64,000 nucleotides of DNA from Bin75 sp965200435 (GTDB lineage: Bacteria; Nitrospirota; Nitrospiria; Nitrospirales; UBA8639): the NCBI GenBank assembly GCA_965200435.1, contig OZ241337.1:1240001-1304000 (forward strand), given 5' to 3'. The notes beneath the pieces were generated by a model. That model was not told the DNA's origin, made no database searches, and saw only the letters and a program-made list of their open reading frames with translations. The position numbers and the translations under genes are program-made. Below are positions 35,715-44,461 of the stretch, piece by piece. The number at the start of each line of letters is the position of its first letter. The first letter of the stretch is position 1.

Positions 35715-38700
35715 TCACCCTGCCGTTGGACCGTGGGGCTGCGGTGAAACCGCTGTGTCGGCCAGAGCCGGTTGGTCTTTGTATAACAGGGGTGCCACGA
35801 TGAGGTAGACACAGGGCACAATGACCAAAATGACCATCGTCCCGAACAGGATACCGAAGCCCAGCGAGATGGCCATGGGAATCAAAAACCGCGCTTGCAT
35901 CGCCGTCTCAAACATCATTGGGGCTAACCCGAAGAAGGTCGTCAACGACGTCAGCACAATGGGTCGAAACCGGTTCATCGCCCCTTGAACGACGGCTTCG
36001 GAGAGGGGTAGGCCTTGCTCCCCGTGGAGGCGATTCGTCGCCACAATCAAGACCAGGGAATCATTCACCATCACCCCTGCCAGGGCCACCATGCCGAACA
36101 GACTAATGAGGCTGAGCCCATAGCCCAAGAGCAGGTGCCCGGCCAACGCGCCGATGAAACTGAACGGAATCCCCAACATCACAATCAGCGGTTGCACGTA
36201 ACTTTTGAAGGGAATGGCCAGCAACCCGTAAATCAGCAACAGGGCCAAAGGAAGCCCGACGGCCATGGCAGCGAGCGTTTCGCGTTGCGACGCTTGCTCG
36301 CCTTCCAAGGAATACGTGAGGCCCGGATATTGCTTCGTCAAGGCTTTCAACTCATTGGCGGTCACTGCCCCGATGATCCTGTTGGCATTGGCCACTTGGT
36401 CGTCGACGTCAGCCGTGACCGCGACGATGCGACGGCCCTCGTGGCGTTTGATTTCCGTATAGGCCCGTCCCGGTTCGATGGCGGCCGCCTCCATCAGGGG
36501 AATTTCCCCGTCTTGCCCGGCAAGCAGGATCAATTGTTCGACCGTGAACGCGGACTGGCGTTCGGCGGCCGGCAACCGCACCATGACCTTGATTTCATCA
36601 CGGCCACGCTGTTGACGCAGGGCTTCCACGCCATAAAAGGCTCCGCGCACCTGCCGGGCCAAATCCGTGGCATTGAGGCCCAGACTGCGCGCGTCGGGTT
36701 TGAGGCGAAAATTCAGTTGCGGCTTACCCACTGCCACCCCGTCGTCGATGTCCAGGACACCTTCATACTCGGCCAGGGCGCCGGCCAAATCCCGGGCAGC
36801 GGCTTCCAGAACGGCGCTGGAACGATGAGAGAGTTGAATGTCGATCGCAGCCCCTGCGCTGGGGCCGGTATCGGCCTGAAAGGTGAGTGCCTCTACCCCT
36901 GGAATCGTCCCGATGGCGGCCCGCCAGTCATTGGTAAATTTCACGCTGCTGAAATCCCGGTGATCCGCGGACTCTAAAAAAACCATTGTCCCGACGATGT
37001 GGCTGCCTAACGACCCCATGAACACCTCGCCCGGCTCCATCGGGAACGAACCGATATGTCCATAGACGCCTCGCAATACGGACTCGCCGCCCAGTTGTTC
37101 GACCGCGCCATTGACTCCTTGCAGCAGAGAGTCCAGGACCGTCCGGGAATAGTCCAGCGCGACGCCATAGGGGAGCGTGGCTTCAACCCTGACCACGTCC
37201 GAGTCAATCGCCGGGAAAAACGTAAAGGGGATATGCCCGCCGGCCACGATGCCGGCCGTCAGAATCAACAGGGCCACTCCCACCGCCACGGTCAACCAGC
37301 GACGGGCGAGCGCGGTGCGCAGAAACGGTTGATACCGGTCCCGGATGAACGTGTGCATCACCTCGCTGAACCAACGCCGTGGGCGATCCAGGGCCTGCCA
37401 GAACGCCGAGGGTTTGCGCGTATGGGCCAAATGCGCCGGCAACACGAACAGCGATTCAATCAGCGACACCACAAACACCGCCACCACCACCGCGGGGACC
37501 TGTCTGATAAAATTCCCCATGTCGCCAGGCAGGAAAAAGAAGGGCAGGAACACGGCGATATTGGTCAGCACCGCAAACGTGATGGGCCCGGCGATCTCCC
37601 GGGCCCCGGCAATTGCCGCTCCGACAAACGGCAGCCCCTGCTCCCGTTTCTGATAGATGATCTCCCCCGCGACCACGGCGTCGTCTACGATGATGCCCAG
37701 CGTGAGGATGAACGCAAACAGCGAAATCATGTTGATGGAGGCGCCAGTCACGGGGAGGAACAGGAATGACCCGAGAATGGACACGGGGAGGCCAATAGTG
37801 ACCCAGAACGCGAGCTTGAGATCCAAAAACAAACCCAGGAGCAACAGGACCAGGAACAAGCCCAGAAAGGCATTCTTCAACATGAGAGACATCCGGTCCC
37901 GATAGATCTCGGCCCAATCTTCCCAGATTGCCAGGCCGATGCCGTCCGGCAATTCCGGGCGCAATTCCTCCAAATACGCGCGCACACTCCTGGAGACGGA
38001 CTGGGGCGTTTCCGCGCCAGTTCGAAATACTTTGACCTGGAGCGTCCGTTGACCATTGTAGAAGGCTTCTTCATCCGTTTCTGCAAACCCGTCGGTGATC
38101 GTCGCCAGATCCCCGACCGTGAGGGTCGTGCCATCCGGGGTCGCCACCAGGGGAATGTCCGCGTATTCCCGTCCGAAATGCCGCCGCTCCTGGGTCCGCA
38201 ACAGCACTTCGCCACCAGAGGTCTTGACCCCGCCGCCGGGCAGTTCGATGGCGGCCTCCCCGATCTCCTGGGCAATCCGGTCGAGGGTCAAGCCGTAGGC
38301 GCGCAGATGCCGTTGGGGCACTTCAATGGCGATTTCCCGGGGCCGGGCCGCGCCCAGTTCCACGAGTGTGACCCCCGGCCGTTGTAACAGGTCATCCCGA
38401 ATGCGTTCGGCCACGTCCCGCAGGACCTGTTCTTCCAGGTCGCCATGCACCATCACGCTCAACACTTGATAGCGCACTTCAACGAAGCTGATGACCGGCC
38501 TTTCCGCCAATTCGGGGAACGATTGAATGCGGTCGATCTCGTTTGTGATGTCCTGCAGGACGTTATTGGCGTTGATGCCGGGCACCAACTCAATTTTCAG
38601 CAAGGCTTGACCCTCGGCAGCTGTGGAGGTGATTTCTTTCACCCCGTCCAGCCCTCGCACGACGTCTTCAATGGACAGGATAATCCCTTGCTCGACCTCT

Positions 38701-38900
38701 TCCGGGCTGGCCCCGGGATAGGCCACGGTGCAGAGAATACTCTCGCTCTTAAATTCCGGAAAGACTTCCTGCTTGACGTTGAAGCTGACCAGCAACCCGC
38801 CGAGAATAAAGATCGCCATGACCATGTTGGCCGCCACCGTGTGGTGGGTCATCCATGCAATCGGACTGGAACGTGGGGAGGGTTGGTCGGGAGACGCCAT
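35715..38900 (-). CDS. RND-family efflux pump subunit, orphan
   Basis: 1061 residues. Hallmarks: first helix MVMAIFILGGLLVSFNVKQEVFPEF, EVEQGIILSIEDVVRGLDGVKEI, helix region with FAFILTLGIIVDDAVVAGEIIYQK (Asp pair of the proton relay), and the second half LFGMVALAGVMVNDSLVLI. It belongs to the HAE/hydrophobe branch and is distinct in sequence from the AcrB-like pump at 21352. No fusion protein or channel gene is adjacent, so partners must be encoded elsewhere. A Fur-box-like site (39013-39031) precedes it, suggesting iron-controlled export, perhaps of a siderophore (inference). Confidence 0.9.
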   Translation of the reverse strand: MASPDQPSPRSSPIAWMTHHTVAANMVMAIFILGGLLVSFNVKQEVFPEFKSESILCTVAYPGASPEEVEQGIILSIEDVVRGLDGVKEITSTAAEGQALLKIELVPGINANNVLQDITNEIDRIQSFPELAERPVISFVEVRYQVLSVMVHGDLEEQVLRDVAERIRDDLLQRPGVTLVELGAARPREIAIEVPQRHLRAYGLTLDRIAQEIGEAAIELPGGGVKTSGGEVLLRTQERRHFGREYADIPLVATPDGTTLTVGDLATITDGFAETDEEAFYNGQRTLQVKVFRTGAETPQSVSRSVRAYLEELRPELPDGIGLAIWEDWAEIYRDRMSLMLKNAFLGLFLVLLLLGLFLDLKLAFWVTIGLPVSILGSFLFLPVTGASINMISLFAFILTLGIIVDDAVVAGEIIYQKREQGLPFVGAAIAGAREIAGPITFAVLTNIAVFLPFFFLPGDMGNFIRQVPAVVVAVFVVSLIESLFVLPAHLAHTRKPSAFWQALDRPRRWFSEVMHTFIRDRYQPFLRTALARRWLTVAVGVALLILTAGIVAGGHIPFTFFPAIDSDVVRVEATLPYGVALDYSRTVLDSLLQGVNGAVEQLGGESVLRGVYGHIGSFPMEPGEVFMGSLGSHIVGTMVFLESADHRDFSSVKFTNDWRAAIGTIPGVEALTFQADTGPSAGAAIDIQLSHRSSAVLEAAARDLAGALAEYEGVLDIDDGVAVGKPQLNFRLKPDARSLGLNATDLARQVRGAFYGVEALRQQRGRDEIKVMVRLPAAERQSAFTVEQLILLAGQDGEIPLMEAAAIEPGRAYTEIKRHEGRRIVAVTADVDDQVANANRIIGAVTANELKALTKQYPGLTYSLEGEQASQRETLAAMAVGLPLALLLIYGLLAIPFKSYVQPLIVMLGIPFSFIGALAGHLLLGYGLSLISLFGMVALAGVMVNDSLVLIVATNRLHGEQGLPLSEAVVQGAMNRFRPIVLTSLTTFFGLAPMMFETAMQARFLIPMAISLGFGILFGTMVILVIVPCVYLIVAPLLYKDQPALADTAVSPQPHGPTAG

Positions 38901-39245
38901 AAACCTGATTACTCATTGGGTGCGAAGCTGAAACCTGTCCGGCATGAACGGGTTCCTTTCATCGACGGGTCACACCGTCACCGTCAGCACCATGCCGAAT
39001 TTTTCTGATAATATAAATGATTGTCATTTGTATCAACCTTGAACGTGACGAGTTTTTTTATTCTTGCAAAAGAGTGGTTTCACTCATTCTTTGAGAACAT
39101 ATTGATACGTTGCAATAAATAATCAAAGAGCCTAGGAATCTTGAGCAAGAAAGGTGAGGTGGTCCGGCAAGCTTTCAGCGATGAATGGTGGGATTCTATG
39201 AGATTTTGGCCTATTCCGCCCGCAAGTAATACGCAACGACACCGG
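38901..39245. other. Intergenic, regulatory region only
   Basis: No gene. It holds the Fur-like box and, to its right, an AT-rich tract before the 3' end of the DUF502 gene. Confidence 0.4.
39013..39031 (-). promoter_or_regulatory. Fur-box-like site upstream of the orphan RND pump
   Basis: ATAAATGATTGTCATTTGT contains AATGATTGTCATT, which agrees with 12 of 13 central bases of the Fur consensus (GATAATGATTATCATTATC). It lies in the AT-rich stretch about 115 bases upstream of the pump start. Confidence 0.5.
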
Positions 39246-39941
39246 CTATTGAAGGGAATCAGGAGGTTTTTGCGACCCGGCCGGTGATGGCAACGCCGGA
39301 GTGTCGCCGGATGGGGGGGCAGTTTTTCTTTTGGTGCCACCTGAGACCCCGCCCGAGACGATGAAGGTCATGATATCCGCGCTGTCGGTGTGGAGCGGGC
39401 GGATCTGACTGCGAGGCACAATCAACAGGTTGCCGGCAAAGTTGTAGGATTGCGGAAGGTACACAGCGACCCGGTCTTCGAGCCCCAACAGGTCCAGGTT
39501 CTGACGCGTGACGAATCCGATCGCTTCCGCATGGCCACCCGGGGTCAGCGTGACGAGGACAGGCTGATCGAAACGCTTTTTTTCACCCATAAATGCTTCG
39601 ATGAGATCTTTGAGCGACGTGTAGACCAATTTGACAAAAGGCGTGCGGGTCAGGATTTTTTCAAGAGAACCCAGCGCTCCGCGGAAAAACACGTTCGAGG
39701 CAAGACGGCCGGCAAGAACGAGCATGACGATGGTGAGGAGAACCCCGATACCCGGAACGGGAATATTCAGCCAGCCGTCAACAAAACTGAACGCCAGAAA
39801 GACGACATAGATGGTGACGGCCACCGGCACCACAAGAAACAGGCCTTCAAAGAAATTTTGTGCGAATTCCTTCATGTCCCAGCGTTTGGGAATGGCTTCA
39901 TCTTTGAGGGATTTCAGAATTTCTTTCCAGTCGAGATTCAT
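39246..39941 (-). CDS. DUF502 membrane protein
   Basis: 231 residues. Two membrane helices (FFEGLFLVVPVAVTIYVVFLAFSFV and IPGIGVLLTIVMLVLAGRLASN-like VPGIGVLLTIVMLVLAG) and the family motifs TRTPFVKLVYTSLKDLIEAF, AIGFVTRQ, VAVYLPQSYNFAGNLLIVPR. The C-terminal 40 residues are a Pro/Ser/Lys-rich tail. The function of DUF502 is not established. Monocistronic, ATG at 39941. Confidence 0.9.
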   Translation of the reverse strand: MNLDWKEILKSLKDEAIPKRWDMKEFAQNFFEGLFLVVPVAVTIYVVFLAFSFVDGWLNIPVPGIGVLLTIVMLVLAGRLASNVFFRGALGSLEKILTRTPFVKLVYTSLKDLIEAFMGEKKRFDQPVLVTLTPGGHAEAIGFVTRQNLDLLGLEDRVAVYLPQSYNFAGNLLIVPRSQIRPLHTDSADIMTFIVSGGVSGGTKRKTAPPSGDTPALPSPAGSQKPPDSLQ

Positions 39942-40151
39942 TGGCCGGTCTCTACGACAGTCTGTTTTTCAAAAACCTCGCTCCATGCCTTGACTCTAAC
40001 CGGAGAGAAGGGCTTGAGACAAGGCTTTCCCGTGGGTTTTGAAGAAATTGTCGGATCCTCACGAGAGTTTGACACCCGGCACAAAAACCCGGCACAGTAA
40101 TCGTCATTGGTCGCACGAGAGTTATCCACGACAGGCAGAAAGGCACCCATT

Positions 40152-40412
40152 GTGGCAGGCGAAACCTCACCGCGGAAACCATCCTCCGGCTCAGAAGACC
40201 CTCTTGAAACCGAAATCCTGACGGTCCACATTGAGCGTGAAGGCCAACAAGTCAGTGCCAAATGGGGGCTTAATCCGAGATTGAAAGAAGAATTGACTCC
40301 TGAGGAATGGAAAGAGGTGACGGACATTATGGGGAAAGTCACCGACATCGTGGGGAAACGGTTCTCGGAAATCTTGGCGCAAGGGCCGACGGAAGCCGGC
40401 GGAAACGCGTAA
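40152..40412 (+). CDS. Small hypothetical protein
   Basis: 86 residues from a GTG at 40152 (AAAGG upstream); the frame is open back to 40107. A disordered, Ser/Pro/Glu-rich start is followed by ILTVHIEREGQQVSAKWGLN and two amphipathic helices (LKEELTPEEWKEVTDIMG, VTDIVGKRFSEIL). It has protein-like composition but no family I recognise. Its TAA is part of the TAAG target duplication of MITE copy 5, so the insertion left the coding frame intact or supplied its end. Confidence 0.5.
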   Translation: MAGETSPRKPSSGSEDPLETEILTVHIEREGQQVSAKWGLNPRLKEELTPEEWKEVTDIMGKVTDIVGKRFSEILAQGPTEAGGNA

Positions 40413-40413
40413 G

Positions 40414-40553
40414 GGAACCTCTGCTTTCGTGTGATAGCGGGAGGCAGGGCAAGGCGTCCCGGAGCGAACCCCGAAGCGTATCAGAGAGAGGGGAGGGTTG
40501 AGCGAGGACACCACGCCGCCATGCGCCCGATCGTGCACGAAATCAGAGGTTCC
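40414..40553 (+). repeat. MITE family A, copy 5
   Basis: 140 bp with perfect TAAG duplication (40410-40413, 40554-40557). Ends GGAACCTCTGCTTTCGTG and CACGAAATCAGAGGTTCC. It sits between the small gene and the 3' end of the radical SAM gene, which converge on it. Confidence 0.9.
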
Positions 40554-40608
40554 TAAGCACGCAGGTTGCTCTCGGGCCAAGCGTTTGCGTCAACACCCTT
40601 CACTGTAT

Positions 40609-42537
40609 CTACAGATGCGGATTGACCGGCAGGGCCAGGGTAAAGTAGCGGCCCTTGTCTTCCACGATAATGCGTTTGGCCGTGAGCGCGGCGACTGCGT
40701 CTTCCATGGAAGTCGCCGGGGGGAATGCCCCCGGATCGTTGTCTGAAGCCCGCCGGATCTGCTCCAGCGTTTTCGGAGCCTCATTACAATACTCGATGAG
40801 AAACGAGAGCGGCCAATCAAACCGTTCGCTCGTGGGTTGATCGGTCCGGCCGTCATAGACGGTCACGTAACTCATGGCCTTGGCATAAAACAGAAACGGG
40901 CGGTCCTGCGAGAAATACCGGGCCCGCCATTCCTGCACGAGGCTGCACAACTGTTCGTAGAGGGCCGGGTCCACCTTCCAATCGATCTCATATTCGAAAT
41001 CGTACGCAATCCGGTTCAGGTCTACTTTCCTCGCGTCGTACACGTATTCGTATGCCGCGCCCGGTCCGGTCACGCGCACGCCGTATTCGTCGGGACGCAT
41101 GAAATACGGGCTGAACCGTTCTAGCCACAGTTTGCCGGTACTTTCCGGTGGCTGGAGGTGAAACAGGGAGGGGATGAGCGCAATCTGGCACCGGTAGTCC
41201 TCGTTGGTCTCCTGCGGAAAACCCAGCAGGATGTTCCAGTTGATATCCAGGTTGTAATAACGGCTCCATTTCAAGCACTGGATGTTCTGGAGTGGGCTGA
41301 CACCTTTATCCATCTCCTTGAGTTGCGCGGCGCTCAGGCTTTCAATGCCCGGCTGCATGCACTTCACTCCGCCCTGGGCAAGGGCTTGAATCTGTTGTTT
41401 GGTCAGGTTGGCCTTGGTCTCCATGAACACGTCCAGGTCATAGTGGCCGGCGGCGAACCGGCCGAACAACGCATTGATGTATTTCAGATCGATGATGTTG
41501 TCCACCAGCCGGAAGCGCGTGGTGTTATAACGGCTGGAGAGCCCGTCCATTTCCCGCGCCACCTGGTCGGAAGACTTGGCGCGAAACTTCATGGCCTGCG
41601 CGTTCAACCCGCAAAACGTGCAATGATGTTTTTCCCCCCACCAGCATCCGCGAGACCCTTCGTAGAGTAAAATCCTGTTGAGCCCGGTCGATTCCTGTCC
41701 CTCCAGTTCTCGAACCATCTCAAAATAATCATCGTAATCCGGGGGCCCGACTTGGGAAAAATTGGAAAAGAGCGTCGTGTTGGGCTGGAAGCGAATCTCC
41801 CCGGCTTTGCGAAAGGCCACCCCGGCGGGGAACGCGTCTTCCTGTCCGCGAAGAACGTTCTTCACCAGACCGGAAAACACGTCTTCGCCTTCCCCGACCA
41901 CCACGTAATCGATCCAGGGAAACGCCCGGAAATGTTCCAAGCCCATCTCACCGTCAAAGTTGGCCCCGCCGAAGACGATGCGAACCGTGGGATACAGTTC
42001 CTTAATCAATTTGGCCAGGGTCAGGCTCGCCACGTTCTGGTCGAAGGTGGAGGTGAACCCCACGACCCTGAATTGTTCCCAGTCGTACAAAGTCAAAAGC
42101 TCAGTCAGAAATTGCGGCGCGATGGTGTGGGCGATCTCTTCCAGATACCCCGTGGAACATCCGGCTTCCCGGGCTGTGCTCTCGAACACCGGCTTGAAGA
42201 CGTCGGGATACTGGGCGTGCTTGGGGTTGTCCCGGAAGAGAATCGACGAGAACAACCACTCGCCGATCATGCCGCGTTTTTCGCACAACACGTCGTAGAG
42301 CGGGACACCGATGCGATGGGCAAAGAGCAGATTGAAGTGATAGGTCCTGGAGCCGATTCCGTGGTTCTTCAACACCCGGGACAGCGTGCCGAGTTGAATG
42401 GACGGGAATTTGGAATACCCGAAGGGCATGGTGACCAGGGCCACCCGCGGAACGTCGTCCGGATCGACCCAAGGTTCTTCCGCGACCGCAGCGCCGGCTT
42501 GAGAAGACGGATCAATCGTGACGAGGAAGTCAGCCAT
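40609..42537 (-). CDS. B12-binding radical SAM protein of the RiPP-maturation C-methyltransferase type
   Basis: 642 residues from the ATG at 42537, which overlaps the pterin dehydratase stop; the frame upstream is a shadow. An N-terminal cobalamin-binding domain (ALVTMPFGYSKFPSIQLGTL; VRIVFGGANFDGEMG; YVVVGEGEDVF) precedes the radical SAM core with LYEGSRGCWWGEKHHCTFCGLN: the three cysteines sit as CWWGEKHHCTFC, the signature of RiPP maturation radical SAM protein 1. FMETKANLTKQQIQAL and PGIESLS follow. The C-terminus has a winged-helix-like part. The enzyme likely methylates carbon atoms of a ribosomal peptide, but no precursor peptide gene is seen nearby. Confidence 0.88.
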   Translation of the reverse strand: MADFLVTIDPSSQAGAAVAEEPWVDPDDVPRVALVTMPFGYSKFPSIQLGTLSRVLKNHGIGSRTYHFNLLFAHRIGVPLYDVLCEKRGMIGEWLFSSILFRDNPKHAQYPDVFKPVFESTAREAGCSTGYLEEIAHTIAPQFLTELLTLYDWEQFRVVGFTSTFDQNVASLTLAKLIKELYPTVRIVFGGANFDGEMGLEHFRAFPWIDYVVVGEGEDVFSGLVKNVLRGQEDAFPAGVAFRKAGEIRFQPNTTLFSNFSQVGPPDYDDYFEMVRELEGQESTGLNRILLYEGSRGCWWGEKHHCTFCGLNAQAMKFRAKSSDQVAREMDGLSSRYNTTRFRLVDNIIDLKYINALFGRFAAGHYDLDVFMETKANLTKQQIQALAQGGVKCMQPGIESLSAAQLKEMDKGVSPLQNIQCLKWSRYYNLDINWNILLGFPQETNEDYRCQIALIPSLFHLQPPESTGKLWLERFSPYFMRPDEYGVRVTGPGAAYEYVYDARKVDLNRIAYDFEYEIDWKVDPALYEQLCSLVQEWRARYFSQDRPFLFYAKAMSYVTVYDGRTDQPTSERFDWPLSFLIEYCNEAPKTLEQIRRASDNDPGAFPPATSMEDAVAALTAKRIIVEDKGRYFTLALPVNPHL

Positions 42538-42868
42538 GGTCCGTGAAGACCCGGTCGGCCTTGGCCGCCAAATAAAAATCGCTTTCCGTGAGCCCGTGAA
42601 TTTTATGCGTCCAAATCTCCACTTTGCACCGGCCCCATGCCAAATACAGGTCGGGATGGTGGCCCTCCTGCTCGGCAATCGTGCCCACGTTATTCACAAA
42701 GTCCAGGGCCTCCGCAAAGTCTTTAAATTCGTACAGCCGCTCGATATGCCCGGCGGCATTCAACGACCATCCCTGGTCCAATTGGCTCAACAACTCCTGC
42801 ACCCTGGCCGGTTCCAACGGCGGCACGCCCCCACGACACGGCACACATTGCTTATCAGCCAAACTCAT
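42530..42868 (-). CDS. Pterin-4a-carbinolamine dehydratase
   Basis: 112 residues, normal size. Core motifs: WSLNAAGHIERLYEFKDFAEALDFVNNVGTIAEQEGHHPDLYLAWGRCKVEIWTHKIHGLT in pieces, where EGHHPDL carries the catalytic His pair and WTHKIHGLT the third. The N-terminus has a CVPCRGG Cys pair typical of bacterial members. It dehydrates 4a-hydroxy-tetrahydropterins, or may act in other pterin chemistry. It overlaps the radical SAM gene by 8 bases, so the two are translated together. Confidence 0.92.
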   Translation of the reverse strand: MSLADKQCVPCRGGVPPLEPARVQELLSQLDQGWSLNAAGHIERLYEFKDFAEALDFVNNVGTIAEQEGHHPDLYLAWGRCKVEIWTHKIHGLTESDFYLAAKADRVFTDHG

Positions 42869-42889
42869 AAACGTCCTCCTGTTGTTGTG

Positions 42890-43663
42890 TTACTCAATCC
42901 TCCCACTTCCTCCTTCACGTGATAGTCCTCTGCTCCCCAGTGTCCTCTCCCTTGACGGGAGAGGATTAAGGTGAGGGTGGCCATCAACCAGAATTAGCCG
43001 GTTCGGCTGGATCTGCGACTGTGACCAGTGTTGTCCGATGGATTGGATAAAGGCCGGGCGAACCAGTTTGGCCCGTTGCACGAGTCGTTCGCCTTGATCG
43101 AATCTGAAACAAAGACCTTCCGCCTGCTCAGAGCCAAATTTTGACTGCGATAACAGATGGGGAATATCCCGAAGCGTGAAGTGACCGCGTGCGATGATCG
43201 GAACTTGGGCAATGGACATTTTCTGAAGAAATTCATCTCGTCTGCTACATGACAGAAATCGGGACGCTCGCTTGTCGTACAGATCAAACCCCAGGAACCA
43301 ATCCGGTAGCCGGTCGTAGGGCACCGAGTGTCGGGCATAGCACCACTCCCCAAAAAGGATGTAGCGATCCGCGAGCTGGTCGAATAGGGCGTTTGTTCGG
43401 GGGATCAGCCATTCTCCGAGTTTTTTCCATTGGCCCGACCCGGGGAACGTCAGGTATGAGCCCCTATTTTGCGCACGCATATTTCCCTCAACGTCGAATG
43501 AAATGCCAAGATTGGCCCCATCTATCTTTTCTTCCACCACAAGCTCATGTCGCAGGAATACCTCCCGCTCGGATTCTGATAGGAGCTTCTCGCTCCGTAT
43601 GTCAAGGCCATCTGACCGTATCAGATGGGGCATCGATGGAAATTTGAAAAAATCGTCTTTCAT
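42890..43663 (-). CDS. RNA ligase-family protein (Rnl2-like nucleotidyltransferase domain)
   Basis: 257 residues. The adenylation motif I is EEKIDGANLGI (about 44-54, KxDG with catalytic Lys), followed by RAQNRGSYL, ILFGEWCYARHSV (motif III-like) and LDFYDK-like FLGFDLYDKR, then EGLCFRFD (motif IV) and RAKLVRPAF (motif V, K). All nucleotidyl transfer motifs are present, so ATP-dependent RNA or nucleic-acid ligation is likely. The last 30 residues (PHLNPLPSRERT...) are read from a palindromic repeat and are not part of the family. It probably repairs RNA; partners are not adjacent. Confidence 0.85.
   Translation of the reverse strand: MKDDFFKFPSMPHLIRSDGLDIRSEKLLSESEREVFLRHELVVEEKIDGANLGISFDVEGNMRAQNRGSYLTFPGSGQWKKLGEWLIPRTNALFDQLADRYILFGEWCYARHSVPYDRLPDWFLGFDLYDKRASRFLSCSRRDEFLQKMSIAQVPIIARGHFTLRDIPHLLSQSKFGSEQAEGLCFRFDQGERLVQRAKLVRPAFIQSIGQHWSQSQIQPNRLILVDGHPHLNPLPSRERTLGSRGLSREGGSGRIE
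42941..42981. repeat. Palindromic repeat read into the RNA ligase C-terminus
   Basis: CTCTCCCTTGACGGGAGAG is a hairpin-forming palindrome followed by ATTAAGGTGAGGGTG. It codes PHLNPLPSRER on the minus strand, a peptide often seen where this type of dispersed repeat runs into genes. Confidence 0.55.
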
Positions 43664-44015
43664 GAGCGTGTCACTACGGTTTCCTTTCCCCTACCGGGAT
43701 GCCCCCTGGTCTGAAATGAGGTGCCCTCCGACCCTGTTCATCAGTGGATAAGGTGAAGGAAATTGTCGAAAAGAATTATAGACTCCCAAATGACAAGGCA
43801 CAAATGGCTGTATGGGTCCACCACCCCCCGATTACAAATGTCGGGGACAGGCTCTTTGTAATCGAGGGTCCAGGGTTTTTCTTTTTTCGTTCATGAAGAC
43901 AACCGATCCTGGATTCCCGATAAAAACTGTCGGGAATGACCGAAGAAGGCCGTGCAATGTGTCAACGAATGACTGAACACATACAGGGATGACAGGTTAA
44001 GGCAAAGGAAACCGT
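43664..44015. other. No gene; hairpin sequence
   Basis: Non-coding. An inverted repeat GATTACAAA ... TTTGTAATC at 43830-43863 could form a hairpin. Further on, ATTCCCGATAAAAACTGTCGGGAAT (43914-43938; shown split here as ATTCCCGAT and CGGGAAT) is a second. No ribosome binding site or conserved frame. Confidence 0.45.
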
Positions 44016-44116
44016 AGGTCGGATTAGCGCAGCGTAATCCGACATTTTCCGTGTCATCTGCCACGGACGTTGAATAGCAAAGCTGTCGGGTTACGCCTTC
44101 GGCTAACCCGACCTAC
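44016..44116. repeat. Inverted-repeat element with GTAGGTCGG ends
   Basis: 101 bp bounded by GTAGGTCGGATTAGC and the reverse complement of GTAGGTCGGGTTAGC. Inner arms (GCAGCGTAATCCGAC; GTCGGGTTACGCC) pair locally. Elements with these ends are dispersed in many bacterial genomes. A shorter related piece (TCGGGT...GCGGCTAACCCGAC) occurs within family B copies. Confidence 0.65.
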
Positions 44117-44139
44117 AAGGACTGCGAAGATGAAAGGTA

Positions 44140-44167
44140 GAGTGCCAAAGGTTTCTGAACTTATACA
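44140..44167 (-). mobile_element. Solo left end of the IS481-type element
   Basis: 28 bases identical to 61873-61900, the inverted repeat end of the intact insertion (GAGTGCCAAAGGTTTCTG...). Only this end is present: a scar of an element lost by deletion. It lies just upstream of the toxin-antitoxin promoter. Confidence 0.75.
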
Positions 44168-44192
44168 GTCTGACATATACACGAAAATAGTG

Positions 44193-44209
44193 TACACTGG
44201 ATCAGTGTA
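44193..44209. promoter_or_regulatory. Putative operator of the toxin-antitoxin pair
   Basis: TACACTGGATCAGTGTA is a 7-3-7 perfect inverted repeat, overlapped at its left by the palindrome GTGTACAC. It lies 31 bases upstream of the antitoxin start, where type II antitoxins usually bind to autoregulate. Confidence 0.6.
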
Positions 44210-44239
44210 ATTCTGTAAGTATGCGTCGAGGAGGGAATC

Positions 44240-44461
44240 ATGAAAAACATTACCCTAAGCGCCGACGAGAACCTGATCAAGGCGGCGCGGCGCCGTGCGA
44301 TGGAAGAGCACACGACCTTGAACGAACAATTCCGGTTGTGGCTCAAGCACTACGTTGGGCGTGAACAGCAGGTGGCCCGGGCCATGCGAACCATCCGTGA
44401 GTTGCAAGGCAAGTTGCGCGTCGGACGCAAGTTGACGCGTGAAGAGATGAATGAGCGCTGA
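44240..44461 (+). CDS. Antitoxin of a VapBC-like pair (ribbon-helix-helix)
   Basis: 73 residues. ITLSADENLIKAARRRAMEEHTTLNEQFRLWL is a ribbon-helix-helix pattern: a short strand followed by two helices. The C-terminal part (GKLRVGRKLTREEMNER) should wrap the toxin. The ATG follows GAGGAGG. The gene overlaps the toxin by 11 bases, and a palindromic operator lies upstream. It neutralises the PIN toxin and probably represses its own promoter. Confidence 0.85.
   Translation: MKNITLSADENLIKAARRRAMEEHTTLNEQFRLWLKHYVGREQQVARAMRTIRELQGKLRVGRKLTREEMNER

Noticed and set aside
42538..42678. 5' extension of the radical SAM frame
   Set aside because: It is a shadow of the pterin dehydratase gene; cobalamin-domain sequence begins after ATG 42537.
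42530..42868. Pterin dehydratase as a RiPP precursor-like peptide
   Set aside because: All three catalytic histidines and full fold are present; it is an enzyme.
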